DNA of 36,654 nt, from NCBI GenBank assembly GCA_032433595.1, contig JASWJB010000378.1:1-36654 (forward strand). Direction: 5' to 3'. Of this stretch, positions 1 through 9,625 are shown one piece after another (within the stretch, counting starts at the first letter, position 1; each line of letters opens with the position of its first letter). This DNA comes from Conoideocrella luteorostrata (taxonomy: Eukaryota > Ascomycota > Sordariomycetes > Hypocreales > Clavicipitaceae). The notes under the pieces were generated by a model that saw nothing but the letters and a program-made list of their open reading frames with translations, had not been told where the DNA came from and ran no database searches. Position numbers and translations under genes: made by a program.

Positions 1-883
1 TAGCTAGCTAATAAGATCATTTTTATTGAATTTTAGCTTAAAATGCGATAGTTGTGGCCAATTCAATCGAACATTGTTGTTGTGGTGTATGGGCCACGAT
101 GGGTCGTGTTTTTTTCACACCGCATGGCAAGAACGGAGTAATCATTGCATGCGGTGAGGGGGACCAGCTGGCCGGCTCGATTTGTGGCAAAATCCAGGTT
201 TGCTTGGTTCGAGCCCGTCATCTCAGGCAGGGGGTGGTTGATTTGATTTGATAGACCATGAACATGGACGGCCGTGGCAGCTCCGTATTTGCGGGATTGA
301 TGTGCGGAGGGCGTCGACGATAAGAATGCATTCATTGAGATGGCTCTACCCCCCCCCCCCATGCCCCTTCTTTAGGTGGATGGTCGGTCGACTACTTACG
401 TGGCGGTCGTGAGTAGTGCAGGGTTGGACTATCATCTACAAGCTGATATTTCTACGGACTACGGAGTAGATTCCAAGACAATTGATGGCAAGGGCTACCG
501 CTCGGCAGTAGGGAGAAACTCGATAATCCTATCAATGACTCAAGGATATCTCCAACTCGCTCATTAATTGGTACTTCCTCAAGCGGGACACGGAGCTCTG
601 CGGGGTCTTCCGAGGCAGGCTTAAACTCCTGTTGGAGCGGCTGTACAGTACCCAAGTGCATCCCGCATCCGCTGCTGGCACGGAGTCCCGTCACCCTCCG
701 CCACAGCTTGACGGCAACCTGCCCCGCTATTTCGATGTTGCTCGAACAGATTATAAAATTCAAAAGAAAGCCGCCCAGCACCGGCAAACAATACCAAACT
801 CATTTGTCTGTCTGATAAAAACCGATGATTCTTGAGCTATTCTAGCTGGAATAAAGATACAAGAGGAACAGAAGAAAAGCACC
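1..883. other. Left-edge intergenic region, upstream of the SDR gene
   Basis: No reading frame here looks like a real gene: the frames are short, overlap on both strands and carry no recognisable domain. Visible items are a C12 homopolymer at 349-360 and one exact TACGGAGTA at 460-468, with a near copy (ACGGAGTA) at 133-140. The last few hundred bases should contain the promoter and leader of the SDR gene that starts at 884. I see no convincing TATA box there. Confidence 0.6.
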
Positions 884-1848
884 ATGGCCAGACCCTACGA
901 GAATAAACTCGCCATAGTCACCGGCGGATCCCGAGGTACGTAATATGCATAATTCATGCCCAATGACGACGAAGCCTGCTGACAAACTACCCAGGCATCG
1001 GCGAAGCAGTCACAAAAAGACTCGCCTCCAAGGGCGCCAACCTCATCGTCGCATATACATCCGACTCCTCTAAAACACCCACTCTTGAGCTCTGCGCAGA
1101 TATCTCTGCCAGTCATGGCGTTCACTGTCTCTCCGTACAAGCCAATCTGTCTGACCCGGCTCCTGCGGCGACCAAAATCCTAGCAGCGGCACAGGAACTG
1201 TTCTCTTCATACAACAGCTCCGGCAAATTCCAGGTTGATATACTTATCAATAATGCGGGCGTGTCCTCAAACCAGTTCCTAAATGATGCCTCTCTTGGGT
1301 CCATCACAGCGGAAGAGTTTAACCGGGTGTATGCGGTGAACGTCCTTGCGCCTCTGCTGCTTACGCAGACTGTAGCCCCGTACTTGCCTACTGACCGCTC
1401 TGGGAGAATTGTCAATGTGTCGAGCGTAAGTTCTTCGATTGGATATCAAGGTCAGTCTGTATATGCCGGTAGTAAGGCGGCGGTGGAAGCCATGACCAGG
1501 ACATGGAGCCGCGAGTTGGCAAGCAGGGCTACTGTAAATGCTGTGAATCCCGGTCCAGCGTGGGGTGATATGTATGCCCAGGCTGGGGAGAAGTTTTGGA
1601 AGATCAACCAGCCGTATGTGGATACCGCGCCGTTAGCTGAATACCATGGGGAGAAGGAGATTTTGAAATTGGCGGGGGATGATGCGCAGAGATTTGATGA
1701 GACAGTAAAGAGCGGTATGGGTGGAAGAAGACCCGGCTTCACAGTTGAAATTGCCGGGACGATTGATATGTTGTGCTCACAGGAGGCAGGGTGGACCACG
1801 GGAAGCGTGGTTTGTGCGAATGGCGGGATGAAGATGTCTATTGCGTAG
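884..1848 (+). CDS. Short-chain dehydrogenase/reductase (classical SDR), 301 aa
   Basis: Two exons, 884-935 and 995-1848, are joined across a 59-nt GT-AG intron (936-994) that splits a Gly codon. The ATG lies in a good context (caccATGG). The spliced protein has a Rossmann fold: the nucleotide-binding TGGSRGIG at residues 13-20, NNAG at 103-106, and the catalytic Ser about 161, Tyr174 and Lys178 (YxxxK as YAGSK). The C-terminus (TGSVVCANGGMKM) resembles the cofactor/substrate loop of 3-oxoacyl-ACP-reductase-like SDRs. The family performs NAD(P)-dependent alcohol/ketone interconversion; the substrate cannot be read from sequence. Its stop is only 25 nt from the stop of the convergent formamidase gene, so the 3' UTRs probably overlap. 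Length is normal to slightly long for a classical SDR. No targeting signal is evident, so a cytosolic enzyme is likely. Confidence 0.9.
936..994 (+). other. Intron of the SDR gene
   Basis: The donor is GTACGT and the acceptor is CCCAG. Removing these 59 nt joins the first half of the TGxxxGIG motif (exon 1) to the second half (exon 2) in frame. This is direct support for the splice. Confidence 0.92.
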
Positions 1849-1873
1849 GGTGTCGTTCCTCAAATGGCTATAG

Positions 1874-2851
1874 TCATGATAATTTGCCAATTGCCTGCGC
1901 CAGAACCTCTGCAAACAGTGTGCCCTTTTCCCATATATCATCGTGGTCACCATATCCCTCAAGGAGCTCGATTTCCAACCTGTCCTGCTTTGAATTGAGC
2001 AGGCTATCCATCATTCTTTCGACCTGCCCAAACGGGACCAAACTATCCTCATGGCTTTGGACAAGCATTACATATTTGCCATCCGGCCACTCCATCGCCC
2101 AGTCTTTTACCGATGCAGGGCTGATGAAAGCCCAAAGTTCCTTATTGGGGCCAAACGCACTCTGCGTAAATTGTTCATATAAATCACGATACTGGTCGTG
2201 CTTGCCGCCGGGCTTCTCAACTAGCTCCGGCATGGCATACAGCCCATTTAGCCCCAACAACATGGACGGAGCTTTGATATGCGCCTTGGCCGAGTTGATG
2301 CCCCATCTTTCTGGGCTCATGGCAGCTTGAAACGCCAATGTAGCGCCACAGCTTTGGCCAGTCAGGATATAGTTATTTCCGAAGCCTGCTCTTTGCTGCA
2401 AGAATGAGATAGCCTCAAGCACATCAAGAATATGTCTTGGGTGTAAGGCATTACGGCTGTAGTCATATGGATCGCTTGGGACCGTTGACGGACGGGGATC
2501 CGGAGACAAAGAGTAGCTGATGGAGGCGAAAGCGATTGGCGATTTCTGGGATTCAAACAAGGTTGGAGAGAGACATTTTAGCATTGGCGTCAGTGAATCT
2601 GACGTGGTAAGCGGATCCCGCCATGCACCACCATGGATCCAGATGACCCAAATTGTTTCGGGATGGGGAAGCCAAGATGCCGATAGACTCTCGGATTGCG
2701 GTGTATACTCTGCCGGTATCCAAACATCGACATGCTGTAGCTTATTTGGCAAGGAAGCGTACGGAACTTGAGACTTATGCCACATGGGCACGGCAAGGTC
2801 TTGCCTTTTCTCCCATGACGTCTCCGACCAACGATCTGGAATAGAGCCCAT
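1874..2851 (-). CDS. bna7: Kynurenine formamidase (N-formylkynurenine hydrolase), BNA7 type, 325 aa
   Basis: A single-exon alpha/beta hydrolase. The HGGAW motif (residues 73-77) forms the oxyanion hole of the formamidase/hormone-sensitive-lipase-like group. The nucleophile is Ser167 in GQSCGA, with Asp269 (HEDSLVPFGQ) and His303 (GYGDHDDIW) completing the triad. The N-terminal part, with W and K residues before a VWIP strand, fits fungal BNA7 proteins. The enzyme hydrolyses N-formyl-L-kynurenine to L-kynurenine plus formate (EC 3.5.1.9), the second step of tryptophan breakdown toward kynurenine and de novo NAD, and is expected in the cytosol. Length is slightly above the yeast enzyme. No other kynurenine-pathway gene is in the window. 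It converges with the SDR gene. A related carboxylesterase is the main alternative, but HGGAW together with GQSCGA favours formamidase. Confidence 0.85.
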   Translation of the reverse strand: MGSIPDRWSETSWEKRQDLAVPMWHKSQVPYASLPNKLQHVDVWIPAEYTPQSESLSASWLPHPETIWVIWIHGGAWRDPLTTSDSLTPMLKCLSPTLFESQKSPIAFASISYSLSPDPRPSTVPSDPYDYSRNALHPRHILDVLEAISFLQQRAGFGNNYILTGQSCGATLAFQAAMSPERWGINSAKAHIKAPSMLLGLNGLYAMPELVEKPGGKHDQYRDLYEQFTQSAFGPNKELWAFISPASVKDWAMEWPDGKYVMLVQSHEDSLVPFGQVERMMDSLLNSKQDRLEIELLEGYGDHDDIWEKGTLFAEVLAQAIGKLS

Positions 2852-5800
2852 TTGTTCGGTTGATTATCGTCGTCCCCTGCAGCGAGAGATACTTAGACCT
2901 GCCTGCCGGTACTCTAGAGCAGACGCAGATGTGTCACGAGAAGAGGCTTTAACGGATGACGCAGTATAGGGGTTCGACCGGCTGAGATTGCTCAGTATTC
3001 AAGATTTTTTTGTGTCGCGAATTAATCGAGTCTGGGATCTAGTATCGATCACAGGAGAGAAACTTTAGCTTTGTGGAAAGCAGTGCGATGCGAAGAACAT
3101 GCACGCGAACGGTGATGCCAGTCACAGATCTGCGTCAAGGATAGATAACCTTAATTGAGACGTCGACGACTGGGGTTTCAAGAAAAAGAAATTGGTAAAG
3201 TTATGTCGAATGGGCCCAAATAATGAATCAAAAGAGTAATCTTCCAAGCCAGATACTCCCGTCGCTCTTTTATTTTGGCGCGACATCGTAGCCGCGGATA
3301 ATACATGCGAGAGAAAACACATGTACGGCCAATATTCTCAAGAAACCGGTGGCTTGGCGCGGCGGACCCTCAAGGAGGTGGGACTCGCGTGAATGGCACA
3401 CAATTTCTTCGCCTGGCGAGTCCAGACGAACATTTGTGTAAATCGGCTGTTTTTGATAAGCATGGGTCTAGGCATGGAAAGCAGCGGGACTGGGGTGAAC
3501 CGGCCCGCTGCAATATGCCAATATTGTAAGTAGGCCCAGTGCAGCATCCGACAATCTCTCCCGCCGCAATCCGTAGGCCCAGTTTCTTGCTCTCAACTTC
3601 GTAATATCGACGGCAGCGTTGCATTTACGGTTGGAGTACCGAGACAAATCTGCCGGTCGGGAAAGCAATGTGATAGTGATGAGACAATGCAGGCTGCATA
3701 AGCTCCATGTAGCACGAACTCTTCAACGCATGGTAAATCTGGTTTTCTCGATCTCGGCATAGCCGAATAGCGCTCGCAGCTGGTTAGACAAATGTGCAAA
3801 ACGGCAAAAATTATTTATTTGAGTGGAAAACCTCCAGTACTCGGCAAAATTGATGTTGCAGTGGTTGAGACGCGGCACTATGCATGCAGGCAGGCGCACG
3901 AAATGTGCAGCCGTCGCTTCCAAGCCTGTACCTTCCCTCTCTCGCGGGGCTCTATTTGTTGCCGCCATGTACCGACAACAAGAGAATTCACAAATGCTTG
4001 TCCGCGGCCAATGATGATCTGCACTCTCGAAGAAATGGAACGATTGAGCGCTCAAAAAGTCCCTCCAATGCAGCCATTGGCACCTCAGCCGGGATTCCGC
4101 GACAACAAGAAGTGTTTTCTTGGTACGCATATCAGCACTACGCAATGATTCCACCGGGTCAAACATCCGGCTGCAGATCGCTCAGTAACCATCCCTGCGT
4201 CCACGATATGTGAAACTTGGCTCCGAGAAGAAATCATTTGTCATAATCAAATGGCATATGATATACTTTACCATTGTCTTATCCCTACTTATACCCAATA
4301 CTGACGGACTCATTCGGCGTCTATGTTTTAACGCGCACCCCGAAACATCTCCATAGTGGCATCGTTGTTTTGAGAAGGAGCCTCAACGCCTCCGAAACAT
4401 TCGTAGAAATCAGGTCTCATGATCAAGCAACTAGTTATCATGTTGTACATCCACAAATGTCATAGCCAATGTTTCTCTGGAGAAACTTTTTGAACATCAA
4501 TTTCTCAGAGATGAGCGGACACATATCCTTGAAGCTTTTCTGAGAAGGCTGCTAGTCGAGGTAACCCGATTTATGAATAGTTAGTAGCATCACTCTTGTT
4601 CGATCTAACTGGTGGGAGGGTTGAATGACCAGTGGCTGCTTTGCGGCCTGTCTCATGCAAACCTGTCATAGTTAAGAGTGGCTATCTTGCTTTAGTCCAC
4701 GGGAAACAACCTCACATGGTAGATCAGCCAAATTAGCATAGCTGTGCGCGGTCATGGTTAATGCCGGCGACTTGAGCGGACACTTACGAAGGCAATTTCG
4801 CGTTAACGAGTCGAAGCCTACGGTGGCTATAGAGAGGACAACTCCCAAGTGTAATGAGCGGCGAGGCATTTTGTGAAGGCAAGATGACCGCGAACGTCAT
4901 CGTCGTCGCCACGAACCCTACTAACGGTTCTACTTACATAGCAGGAGTGCTCGGCCGATTACTCTCAACTTTATTTGGTGCTTTTGGTAGACGACAATAG
5001 TGACCGGCTTAACGATTATGTGCAATGGAATTACTCTACACCCTTGATAATCCATAAACCCTTCTCACATTTGCATCTATTCTGCTAAAGAGGGTTCATA
5101 ATATTCGACATATGCCTGTAGACAAGGTTATCTTTTGGCCTATTGCAAGACGAAAACTCCTCAAGTGCGCCAAACACTACTAGATGAATAGGACTCTCAA
5201 TTGGTCGTGCCTTGCCGAACGACTTTCTAACAAGGGCATGTTCGCGGCGAGCGGTCACTCAAACTCGCTTCAAGTTCCCCGCCCTTTCTACACCAAAGTT
5301 TGATTCACGTGAGACGTACCCGGCTCAACAGTTTCCTACTTGAGTTGATATAATCCAGTCACAACGACTACGAATAACAGCTACAGCACTCGCATGTGCA
5401 TACTAAGCTGAGATCGTGGCTCAAGTTTTCCGGCTGATTGGCCCTGCCCATCTTCTGTGCTGTCGGTCTGCCCCTCTCACCGTGTGTTGCCCCGCATTGC
5501 CAGGCGTCTAGCCTAGCTTGACGAACGCACCTACCAAGGTCGGGTCGCGGAGCTCAGAGGTACAGGTAAAGATTCAACACATCGACCATGCTCGCCAGGC
5601 CGGCAGTTGCCAGCAAAGAAGCGACCTGGCTATTTCGTTCTTTCTCAGACGTCCCCAAGAAGCAAAATAATTATCGTCTGTCTCCTGCAAAAACCTCGAC
5701 AAACTCTCCCACATTCACCGCAGCACCATCGTCATCTCCGCACCCCACTAGCGCAGCTAGAACCACCACCTCCATCATCAGCCGAACCCCTCCAGCTCCA

Positions 5801-5884
5801 ACCACCCCACCTCGAGCTTCCCCCAAACACCGTCATCGTCACCCCTTCCGCCTGTTCCACGACCACAGGACCTCTCCAGCAGCC
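2852..5884. other. About 3 kb without a recognisable gene
   Basis: Many short frames exist on both strands (longest about 147 codons, on the minus strand around 3723-4166), but none has a domain, coding-like composition or splice continuity that I can support. The leftmost few hundred bases should hold the promoter of the formamidase gene. The right end is CT-rich (about 5680-5880) and is probably the leader of the DUF3632 gene. A palindromic E-box TCACGTGA lies at 5305-5312. No long repeats or transposon ends were seen by eye. Confidence 0.55.
5305..5312. promoter_or_regulatory. Palindromic E-box TCACGTGA upstream of the DUF3632 gene
   Basis: This is a perfect 8-bp palindrome with a CACGTG core, about 570 bp upstream of the chosen ATG at 5885. 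CACGTG cores are bound by fungal bHLH proteins. The window itself encodes one bHLH factor (the SREBP homologue), but any link is inference. One 8-mer match can arise by chance. Confidence 0.25.
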
Positions 5885-6808
5885 ATGGCCTCTTCCATCG
5901 ACGTCAAATCTGTCTCCCAGGATCCCGACTCCAAACACGAACCGCAAATCATCTCCGTCCTCTCCAACGCCATCAACAACCTTTCCCCAACCGAGCTCTC
6001 TGCCGAAACCACTGCTGGCGAAATTGACAAACTTTACCCATCTGACGCCGCCGCTGCAGAAGATTGGCTCTGGAGCTTCTGGACCATCCTCGTAGGCGTG
6101 GCCAAGAAGATCCCCGCGGATGATGCTCGCCTCCAGCTCCTGGTCATGATGATACAGAAGCTGAAGACCAAGAGGGATGAGGGTGTAGAGATGTGGGGAC
6201 AGAAGACGAGGGTTTGGAGCGAGTTGCCCATGTTGGGCCCTGTCATGAGAGATGCTTGGAACTGTAAGCATACTTCTGTGCCTCTATTGTGTTGACTGGT
6301 GGAATTCCGAATTCGGCTCAACTTCCAGAGAGGCTCAATAGACTAATATTTGTGACGCACAGTATCCCCGGACTTTGATGCCTCAGACGATGACAACAAG
6401 ACCATTGAAGAATGGATCTCGCTCAACTCCTTTGCCGCCCGGCTATACGGCGCTTCTCTTCAGGATTGGCACAATTTTGCCATCTGGGAACTGCGCTCTG
6501 GTCTAGAGGAAACGCCCGAAGACCGACCCAACGCGAAAGATACCAGGATCGCCACCGCTTACGAATGGATTGTTCATGCTGGCAAGGAATTACACAAGCA
6601 GGGCCAAGAAGTTAAGAAGCTGGATGCCATGGAAACGCGCGCCTTGAAGCCCGGAAGTCTGTTTAAGAGCGATAACTCTGGCTTGACCAACGAGCGCTGG
6701 AACTTTTGGAAGGAGAGAATTGGTGCTCTAGGTGGGAGTGCAGGAAGTGGTGCTGCAAAGGAAAAGGCACAGAAGGCAGTCGAGATGATGAAGGAAATTG
6801 ATGGTTAA
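5885..6808 (+). CDS. DUF3632 family protein, 274 aa
   Basis: Exon 1 is 5885-6263, intron 6264-6362 (99 nt, GTAAGC...CACAG), exon 2 is 6363-6808. The junction restores a Leu codon. The spliced protein has the features of the fungal DUF3632 family: an acidic N-terminal helix, the WSELPMLGPVMRDAWN segment at the end of exon 1, ARLYGASLQDWHNFAIW just after the intron, then TAYEWIVHAGKELHKQ and a C-terminal NERWNFWKERI segment. The function of the family is unknown to me. It is an all-helical, soluble-looking protein. I chose the ATG at 5885 because of its strong context (agccATGG) and because the preceding in-frame 99 codons are S/T/P/R-rich and leader-like. However, the same frame is open back to an ATG at 5588, which would add an arginine-containing, presequence-like N-terminus. 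It converges with the RING gene. Confidence 0.82.
6264..6362 (+). other. Intron of the DUF3632 gene
   Basis: The donor is GTAAGC and the acceptor is CACAG. A stop codon lies in the retained frame shortly after the donor (6293-6295), and splicing restores the conserved family sequence on both sides. Confidence 0.88.
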
Positions 6809-7150
6809 AGAATGACTTGAAAAGAAATATATGAACTGTTATTTGATAGAAATGCCCTAGACTAGACCCATGACTTGAAAGAAGAGTAAGCTAAGCGGTC
6901 AACTGGTCTTCCATAACTCAGCTTCCCGTTCAGCTTCCCGTTCGTTGAATTGACGTTGTCTTGTCAGACGGCCAATCCACGCTCAATATAGCGTTAGATT
7001 CATATATCATAGTCCCTCCCGTACCTGTCGCTCTATTACGCCATGATTTACAAGCCCCCCCCCCCAACCCGGAAAGTATTAAACGATTACAGCCTTCAAC
7101 ACCTCGTCTAACCCCAAAGGCGCCTCCTTATTCTATTACAACGTCTCCGC
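6809..7150. other. Intergenic region between convergent genes
   Basis: The 342 bp between the stops of the DUF3632 and RING genes should consist of both 3' UTRs. It contains a C10 run (7055-7064). Nothing else is recognisable. Confidence 0.6.
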
Positions 7151-7809
7151 TCAAGCATAAATCATATCCATATCGTCCTCATCGCCATCATTATCGACAA
7201 CAACAGCCTTCTTCTTCCCCATCTCCTCCCTACACATCGGACAAGTACCCTTACTTCTGAGCCACGGTCCCACGCACTCCAAATCAAACTGATGTCTTCC
7301 CTTGCATGGCAGCTCCACCACCAAGCAGTACTGATCCTCCAAATACGGAATCTTGCAAATCGCACAATCGTCCTCCTGGCCCAATTTCTTGCGATTCACT
7401 CTGTCCAGCGCGTCTAGAAATTCCTGTCCAACACCTTCCAACCGCGTGGGCGGGTCGTTGATATCATCTTCCAGTGACGATACGAGATCGAGGAGGAAGG
7501 AGCGGTTCTCGTCTGTCGGCGCGGTAGCTGCGAGAGTTTGCATCTGGTCTTGGAGGAGGCGGAAGATGTTGGCGACGTCGGGGAGAGTAGGGGTTGCGTT
7601 GGGGTTGTTGTGCGGGGTGTTGGTGCCGGAGTCGGTGACGCGGTGGAGGAGAGAGAAGAAGGAGGACATGTTGATGCGGCGTGTGTTGGAGGGCGGTTCG
7701 GCAAGGCGGACATTGTGCTCTACTGTGAGGGGTGTTAGTTGGTGTTCCTCCTTGGGGGGGGAGGGAGTATGTAGAGATTGGTGAGCTTGCCTTCGTATTG
7801 AGAAGCCAT
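7151..7809 (-). CDS. RING-type zinc-finger protein (putative E3 ubiquitin ligase), 196 aa
   Basis: Exon 1 is 7809-7791 and encodes MASQYE plus one base. The intron is 7790-7723 (68 nt, GC-AG). Exon 2 is 7722-7151. A C-terminal RING domain spans residues 126-170: C126-x2-C129, C146-x3-H150, D153, C156, C167-x2-C170. The usual fifth ligand (His/Cys) is replaced by Asp153. A Lys-rich stretch and then an acidic tail follow the RING. Residues 25-120 are mostly helical/disordered with no recognised domain. RING proteins recruit E2 enzymes for ubiquitin transfer; the substrate is unknown. The start is chosen because no GT donor exists between the ATG at 7809 and the acceptor, while a good GC donor and a CTAAC branch point do. 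Alternatives are a start at Met25 of this model (no intron), or the unspliced frame opening near 7846. Confidence 0.8.
7723..7790 (-). other. Probable GC-AG intron in the RING gene
   Basis: On the minus strand the donor reads AAG|GCAAGC and the acceptor CACAG|TA. A CTAAC branch-point match is at 7738-7734, about 10 nt before the acceptor AG. No GT dinucleotide lies between the start codon and the acceptor AG, so a GT donor is not available. Splicing joins MASQYE in frame to VEHNVRLAEPP. Confidence 0.72.
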
Positions 7810-8310
7810 TTTGGAAAGGGAAAGCTGGGCTGGTTTGGCAATTCAAAGGAATTAATAAATGGATGGTCCGTGGGAGGGATTCGGTAGTAGGGGAGGAGAG
7901 AGGAGTCTCTTTTGGGGAGGGAAGAGTGGTGAGATTTTTGTTTTGTCAAGATACCGGCGGGAGGAAGTGAGGTCGCGGCGTAGGCAGAAGAGGTCGTCGC
8001 AAGTGTTACTCCGTAATGTGGTCGGGATTCGGGATGAATGCGGTTGAGTTTTGGTGGAGTAGTCAGCGGGTCATTGATCTACTAGGCGCGTATTAAAGCT
8101 CTACCTGCATCTCTAGGAAACACTGCCGAAAACGCGTGTATCGCCTTGTAAGCGTAAGGCAAGCAACGCAACTAGCAATCAAACTCCATGGATCGCCTGA
8201 AAAGGTCGCAAATCTATCTATTATTCGCGCAAGTAGTGGGAAGGACTTACTAAAAGCGTCGTGACGTTCATCCGCATAGCCGCTCAAGGCAACCTCAACC
8301 CGCCCACATT
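7810..8310. other. Intergenic: RING gene promoter side and kinase-relic flank
   Basis: The first 200 bases are G/A-rich on the plus strand (CT-rich leader on the RING strand). One exact TACTCCGTA lies at 8007-8015 inside the 11-mer TTACTCCGTAA. The minus-strand open stretch 8093-8287 may be further decayed kinase-gene sequence, but I cannot recognise it. Confidence 0.5.
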
Positions 8311-8685
8311 CTAGTGATGGGTTTCTGAAGCTTGTTGAACACTGCTACAGTGCACAACGATTGCTTTAGTTGCGGAACAGGGAACATCTACTGAGATGAG
8401 GTGACATATGGTATCGGCCATACCTCCATGTACCACTCCACGTTTGTGTATGGCATAGATAGCTTCCAGAAGCTGTCTGGAAGCCCTGAGAACTGAATCA
8501 GGCCTAAAAGTTTCTCGTAACTCAATGTCAGTATAAGACTTGATGATGACAGACAAGGTTGGCCCTAGCAGTTCAGTAACAAGACATGCGTGAGTCCCGT
8601 TCGGCCCATAATGTTGGAAAGCCTCTAGCAGCTGAGCAAAGCATCTCTGGCTAGCAAAAGCACTGGGACCAAGAGCCTGCGTCAA
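8311..8685 (-). pseudogene. Fragment of a fungal SRPK-like/expanded-family protein kinase
   Basis: A 124-codon open stretch resembles the middle of fungal SRPK-like kinases. FAQLLEAFQHYGPNGTHACL followed by VTELLGPTLS matches the hinge region, and SRQLLEAIYAIHKRGVVHG matches the helix before the catalytic loop. The catalytic loop itself is broken: where the family has HGD followed by a Leu-His/Asn segment, this frame reads HGGMADTI, so the catalytic Asp is absent. There is no glycine loop or VAIK-type lysine upstream and no DFG or C-lobe downstream; the flanking frames contain stops. The piece is therefore a non-functional relic. Such kinases are often multicopy in filamentous fungi, so an intact relative elsewhere in the genome is likely. 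A pseudokinase is possible but unlikely at this length. Confidence 0.6.
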
Positions 8686-8908
8686 AGAATAAATGCCAAG
8701 GACTGGTATTACTATGAAAAACCTAGAGATGGAACCCGTTTTCTTCTTACGTTAAACTGATTTTTAGGGTGCTTCTAATGCTCCCTATATATGACGTCTA
8801 ATACTCCTTTCACTGCCCGGTACAACGGCCCTAAGAGCCAATACCTAGTTTCCGAAGCCAAGCGGAAAACCAGCCTTAAGTTTTCGACTCTTTCTATGCA
8901 CGCCGCCC

Positions 8909-9157
8909 TTAATACTTCTTTTCCTCGCCAAATCCCAGCACACCGGGGAAATAGTTGTAAACAATGTACCCATCAACCATGCAGCCCACCCCAAGGCCAT
9001 AAACGACATTGCGACGAGCTCGGGGAGAAAGATTTCTCCAGGCCCACGAGGACGAAGCGGTGGTGGTCTTGTCTGCGGCAGACGTAGAGTAGGCTGCGGT
9101 ACGGCGGGTGGCCAATCCGGCCATAGAGGTGGAGAGACGAGTGATGATAGCGGACAT
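8909..9157 (-). CDS. Small single-TM protein, probably mitochondrial, 82 aa
   Basis: A single short exon. The N-terminus is rich in Arg, Ser, Thr and Ala with no acidic residue until about position 29, which is typical of a mitochondrial presequence. The core has a basic patch (SPRARRN) followed by one hydrophobic segment at about residues 50-73 (VVYGLGVGCMVDGYIVYNYF) and ends in a charged GEEKKY tail. This layout is that of small accessory or assembly subunits of inner-membrane respiratory complexes, but I cannot assign it to a named family. The leader on this strand is made of CATCAT/CACA-like repeats (9160-9220). The neighbour upstream is the Srs2 helicase gene on the same strand, with no sign of co-regulation. 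Confidence 0.7.
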   Translation of the reverse strand: MSAIITRLSTSMAGLATRRTAAYSTSAADKTTTASSSWAWRNLSPRARRNVVYGLGVGCMVDGYIVYNYFPGVLGFGEEKKY

Positions 9158-9625
9158 GATGCCAGTGAAGTGTGGTGATGTGTAGTGAAGTATGATGATG
9201 TGTGATGATGATGTTGATGTTTGTATTGCTAGTATATGACTTGACTAAAGTGTCACAAACTGTACGTTGCTCAGGTAAGGTAGATTGGAGTGTCGTATTG
9301 ATGAATTGTTTGTTGAACGATATATTTTTTATATGTCACGATAGCGAACATTTGTAATTTATTTATACCTTTTCATGTCCCATAATTCTCCCGGCGCCTT
9401 ACACAACATAACGTGATGGTCACAAGTCAGCATAACGCTTAACGATTGAGGTGGCATTGCCATTTGAGGAAACCCCACATGACGCGACACTAAAAACAGT
9501 CATGGGCCTAACATAGCCATAGCCGACCAGACCATAACGAGCCTTACGCCGCCCTACCCTTCTTTTCCCGACATGATCTGCAATGATGTGAACCCATATT
9601 GAAATTGTAGCACTATGATTTCGTT
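9158..9625. other. Intergenic: promoter/leader of the small mitochondrial protein gene
   Basis: Plus-strand bases 9160-9220 are a degenerate GATGATG/GTGATG repeat that would be transcribed as a CAT-rich leader. The rest is AT-rich (for example TATATTTTTTATAT near 9320). The right end should be the 3' UTR of the Srs2 gene. Confidence 0.5.

Noticed and set aside
207..217. GGTTCGAGCCC, a match to the tRNA B-box consensus
   Set aside because: The flanking bases do not form a T stem and no D arm, anticodon arm or acceptor stem can be drawn upstream.
1773..2330. 185-codon plus-strand frame
   Set aside because: It is antisense to the kynurenine formamidase gene and overlaps the end of the SDR gene; its composition is that of a shadow frame.
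3723..4166. 147-codon minus-strand frame and overlapping plus-strand frames (3792-4213)
   Set aside because: Frames on both strands overlap, none has a coding-like pattern or recognisable motif; treated as chance.
5732..6271. 179-codon minus-strand frame
   Set aside because: Antisense to DUF3632 exon 1, Gly/Val-rich shadow composition, no domain.
8093..8287. 64-codon minus-strand frame next to the kinase relic
   Set aside because: It could be more of the same decayed gene, but I could not match it to any kinase motif, so it is not annotated as part of it.
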